From: Opisthorchis felineus
Lineage: Eukaryota; Platyhelminthes; Trematoda; Opisthorchiida; Opisthorchiidae
Assembly: GCA_004794785.1 (NCBI GenBank)
Contig: SJOL01008423.1
Coordinates: 82,588 to 146,587, forward strand
Length of the DNA stretch: 64,000 nucleotides
Direction of reading: 5' to 3'
Positions 61,401 to 64,000 of this stretch are shown here, in pieces (the first letter of the stretch is position 1; each line of letters opens with the position of its first letter). The position numbers and the translations under genes are program-made. The notes beneath the pieces were generated by a model. It was not told where the DNA came from. It did not search any database and saw only the letters and a list, made by a program, of their open reading frames with translations.

Positions 61401-63560
61401 CCGTAAATGACCCTGAGATTGTCTGTTAAACATCCGTTGGAAAACGGGAGCAAATTTGCCAGACTGATCAATTATACCGAAGCGTTAACATGCACAGACA
61501 GCATGAAGACGCACTGCTTAAGCAAGACATTGCATCGCTATATCACGTTCACCACTGCGCGAACCATTTCAAAGAACTACTCCACAGATATCTAGACTAG
61601 AATTTCACGTTCACAGGCCTCAAGTGTAAAGACGTACAAAGCAGTCATTTTACTCTTCTTACAGAGGCTTCATGATTCTACCTGAATGCACTTGTCATTC
61701 TGTTGTACACTGCGTGCACCGGCCTTGCTCGTCTCCCAGACACAGTGATCGTACCGGTCACCGTTTTTTAATTCTTACCGACGAAACTTTGACAAATTCT
61801 GCCTTTGTTCTGCCTACTATCATAACGAACCTCCTTTGGGCGACTGCCAGCTTCTTCTAGATCAATGGGCGTCTGGGACTTGTATCGAATCCACAAAATG
61901 AGGGATCGCATTTCATTGCAGACTGTGAAAAGCTGTACTTTGTTCTATTCCTTACACCAAATGTGAGGGCAATAAATTTTTGTAATCAGCTGACGCAACC
62001 TGTTCTCTGTTGTTTCCGGCGGCTTTTCGTTCTGAAGCCTCCGCTATTACGTAATAACAGTCCGCGTGTCTTTCTTGACCTGAACTGGATGATTCATCCA
62101 CTTGCCTTTTCGAAGGAGTTCCCATGTAACAACAGCACTCTCTACGCAGTTTGTAAGATGCAGTCATTTGCCATCAGCGAAAAGAATGTCAATTTGTCAT
62201 CTAACATGAATTTGTAGGAAAGCAGGTTCACCAATAAGCCTGCCCTTTGAGCATTGTTGCTCTCAGCCCAGGTTGCTTTTGGAGGATGTTCATATCTCCA
62301 TGGACTGTTCTGCATTATAACCGAAATTCGTTGCTTTCTGCAGAGAAATCAAACACAAAACTAGGTAGCTCATGAGTTAACACTCCAACCTGAATTCTCC
62401 GACATGATCATTCTGTTCTAAATGGTAGCAGAGGTAGTCAGGAGACAAGGGTAGCATTCTGAGAAAAATGCCGACCTGGCACAACTAGCGGAGCAATAGG
62501 TCATTCAGTAAGTGACGGGTGAACCAGTGGACTTCCGCAAATAGCTGGACAACCACAAAAGACTTGCATAAAGACGAATGTTAGAATGCCTCTTGCTTTC
62601 TGGATATATATTTTCGTATAATTTTTGGTAAAACTGTTTTTAGTTTGTCTTTCCTTTTTGGTCCTACGAGTGCCAGGCGATCAAATATTTTTTAGCAGCG
62701 ATTTCCAAAAACGTTTTGAACACTTTAGCCAACCTGATATACAAAAGAAATCGCACATACGCGCGAGAATCCCTTCAGAATTTTTGCGCGCGAAAAATGA
62801 GCAATATTACATCTTTTTTTTCAACCCAAGATTTTTTGGAAAACAAATTACAAGTACCAGCTATATCTGAAACTTTTCACGAGCGCGCATACACACAAAC
62901 AGATTTGTTTAAATCGATAGAATCCAGTCTGTTTCCGAGGTGGTGATAGCCGCTGGTCGAACTTCATCATTACGTTTTTGACAGGTGAACGAGCAAGCGG
63001 ATTTCTAGCAGCAGCGTCAGTGGCGGCAGTGGCAGCAGGAGTAACATTGGCCTGTCGACAGCGGACTGTCAACGTTGTCTGCCTGGCAGGCAGTTCTAGC
63101 GGGGAAGCTACCAAGCTACCGGGGCGTTGGTGAGATTGCAAGAGAAACTGGACACTGAGATATGTGCGAGTGCGGAAAACCTGGTTAGGGAAAGGATATT
63201 TTTGCCACGAGAGGGATGATACAGAAAAAAATTCTAGGTTGTTCCTTCTATTTGTTTTTCTGCTTGAAACTGTAAGATGATGCACAAGTTGTCAAATCAA
63301 CCAAATGAGGGTTTGTGAAGAAAAAAGCTGATGAAAACAGAAATGCATGAACTCGACGTTGGACTTCATGGAGCTGTTTGGTTCCGGGAGCAGAAAAACG
63401 GCCGTACCGAACTAACCCTAACTTTATTTATCAACTTAAGTCACAAAAAATTGTGGTTAGCAATTTTCTATTCCTTACCTAAGTCGGGTAGTTAACAGAA
63501 AACTAACAATAGTGTGCTTACAGATGTCAGGTAAGAAATGGAATTTCCTAATAAGGGAAT
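55453..63560. other. Long stretch without recognisable genes; one microsatellite
   Basis: (TA)n followed by (GTAT)n lies at 58373-58415. ORFs at 57625-58078, 58885-59118 and 62848-63285 (minus) have no domain I can name. Degenerate GTCAGT-rich DNA occurs at 60680-60790. The region is probably upstream NR4A intron or 5' flank. Confidence 0.4.
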
Positions 63561-63562
63561 AT

Positions 63563-63757
63563 ACTCATAGGTTTGCTGTAACATATTCGACAGCCCACTA
63601 TTGATTTCGCCCTCCTTGGGACTCATCTGGTTGTTTCCTTCATACAAGTATATTGCGATATTTCAACTATCGTGCCAAGACATGATGTGGCTTTTGCAAA
63701 GCGCACTCAGTGGAAGAATATGACAAAACGAGAGATTCAGCTGGAAATCAGGTGACG
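63563..63757 (+). mobile_element. Hammerhead repeat element, head-to-head composite (copy S)
   Basis: A reverse-oriented ribozyme part (63563-63631) joins a forward unit start (63632-63757: CCTTCATACAAGTATATTGC, the hairpin, then ACGAGAGATTCAGCTGG). On the minus strand the core has a good stem II and CGAAAT, but CTGATGA reads CAGATGA, so it should be inactive. Confidence 0.75.
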
Positions 63758-64000
63758 CGAATAACTAGCTTGAAGATGGACTTCAAAGCCTTAAACCATC
63801 TTGTCCCCAGGTGGCATAAGACCTTGTGGTGTAATGTAAGCTCTTCGAATTCAACCATCGCCTTGACAATTAATTCCACTGGATAGTTAGGTGTAAGGTG
63901 GTTTTGGTTTGCAGCGAAAATTACTTTTTACAGTACTCACGACCTCAGAAAATCAAGCAATTTCAATGTTTTCTTAACGGTGGTTGTACTTTGGAAGGAC

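Noticed and set aside
62848..63285. 145-codon minus-strand ORF, Ala/Arg-rich
   Set aside because: Composition comes from a GGCAGC-type run; no domain, no convincing splice or start context.
1..64000. CRISPR arrays, phage, plasmid or bacterial operons
   Set aside because: No short regularly spaced direct repeats, no dense coding, and spliced nuclear-receptor exons show that the DNA is metazoan.

Overview
The window looks like nuclear DNA of a metazoan. A flatworm, probably a digenean trematode, is the best guess. It is almost entirely non-coding, genes are split by very long introns, and it is full of decayed retroelements. There are no operons, ribosome-binding sites or dense ORFs. The trematode guess is inference from the mix of repeats (Penelope-like, Ty3/gypsy, tRNA-derived SINEs, hammerhead-ribozyme repeats) and from intron size.

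Only one host gene can be supported: an NR4A-type (Nurr1/NGFI-B/DHR38) orphan nuclear receptor on the minus strand. Three coding exons are visible: second zinc finger (52436-52565), DNA-binding-domain C-terminal extension plus hinge and start of the ligand-binding domain (24132-24556), and ligand-binding-domain helices about 3-5 (12561-12745). Intron phases agree across all joins. The introns are about 27.9 kb and 11.4 kb. The first zinc-finger exon and N-terminus must lie beyond the right edge or be unrecognised; the rest of the ligand-binding domain was not found to the left.

The striking content is a dispersed family of about 18 copies, in and around those introns, with a roughly 293-bp unit. 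On its sense strand each unit carries a hammerhead ribozyme core (CTGATGA, a GCCC/GGGC stem II, GAAA, then a short stem III ending in TC) inside a long stem I, preceded by a chain of strong hairpins. One copy is a direct tandem of about 1.7 units (14226-14722). Most others are head-to-head inverted composites. Copies at 16011-16176 and 10257-10338 have 14-15 bp flanking duplications. These are the features of retrozymes, non-autonomous hammerhead retroelements with circular RNA intermediates. Cores at about 162-260, 20553-20651 and 47374-47474 keep every canonical core base.

Other elements: a Penelope-like RT/GIY-YIG remnant (2085-2895, minus), two Ty3/gypsy pol remnants (41110-42290; 47060-47966, the latter split by a hammerhead element), six copies of a tRNA-like SINE (three with clear target-site duplications), a probable gypsy LTR, a MITE-like element, an inverted-repeat family, microsatellites and a 518-base run of N at 43885-44402. 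Most remaining stretches show nothing I can recognise; they are noted as such.
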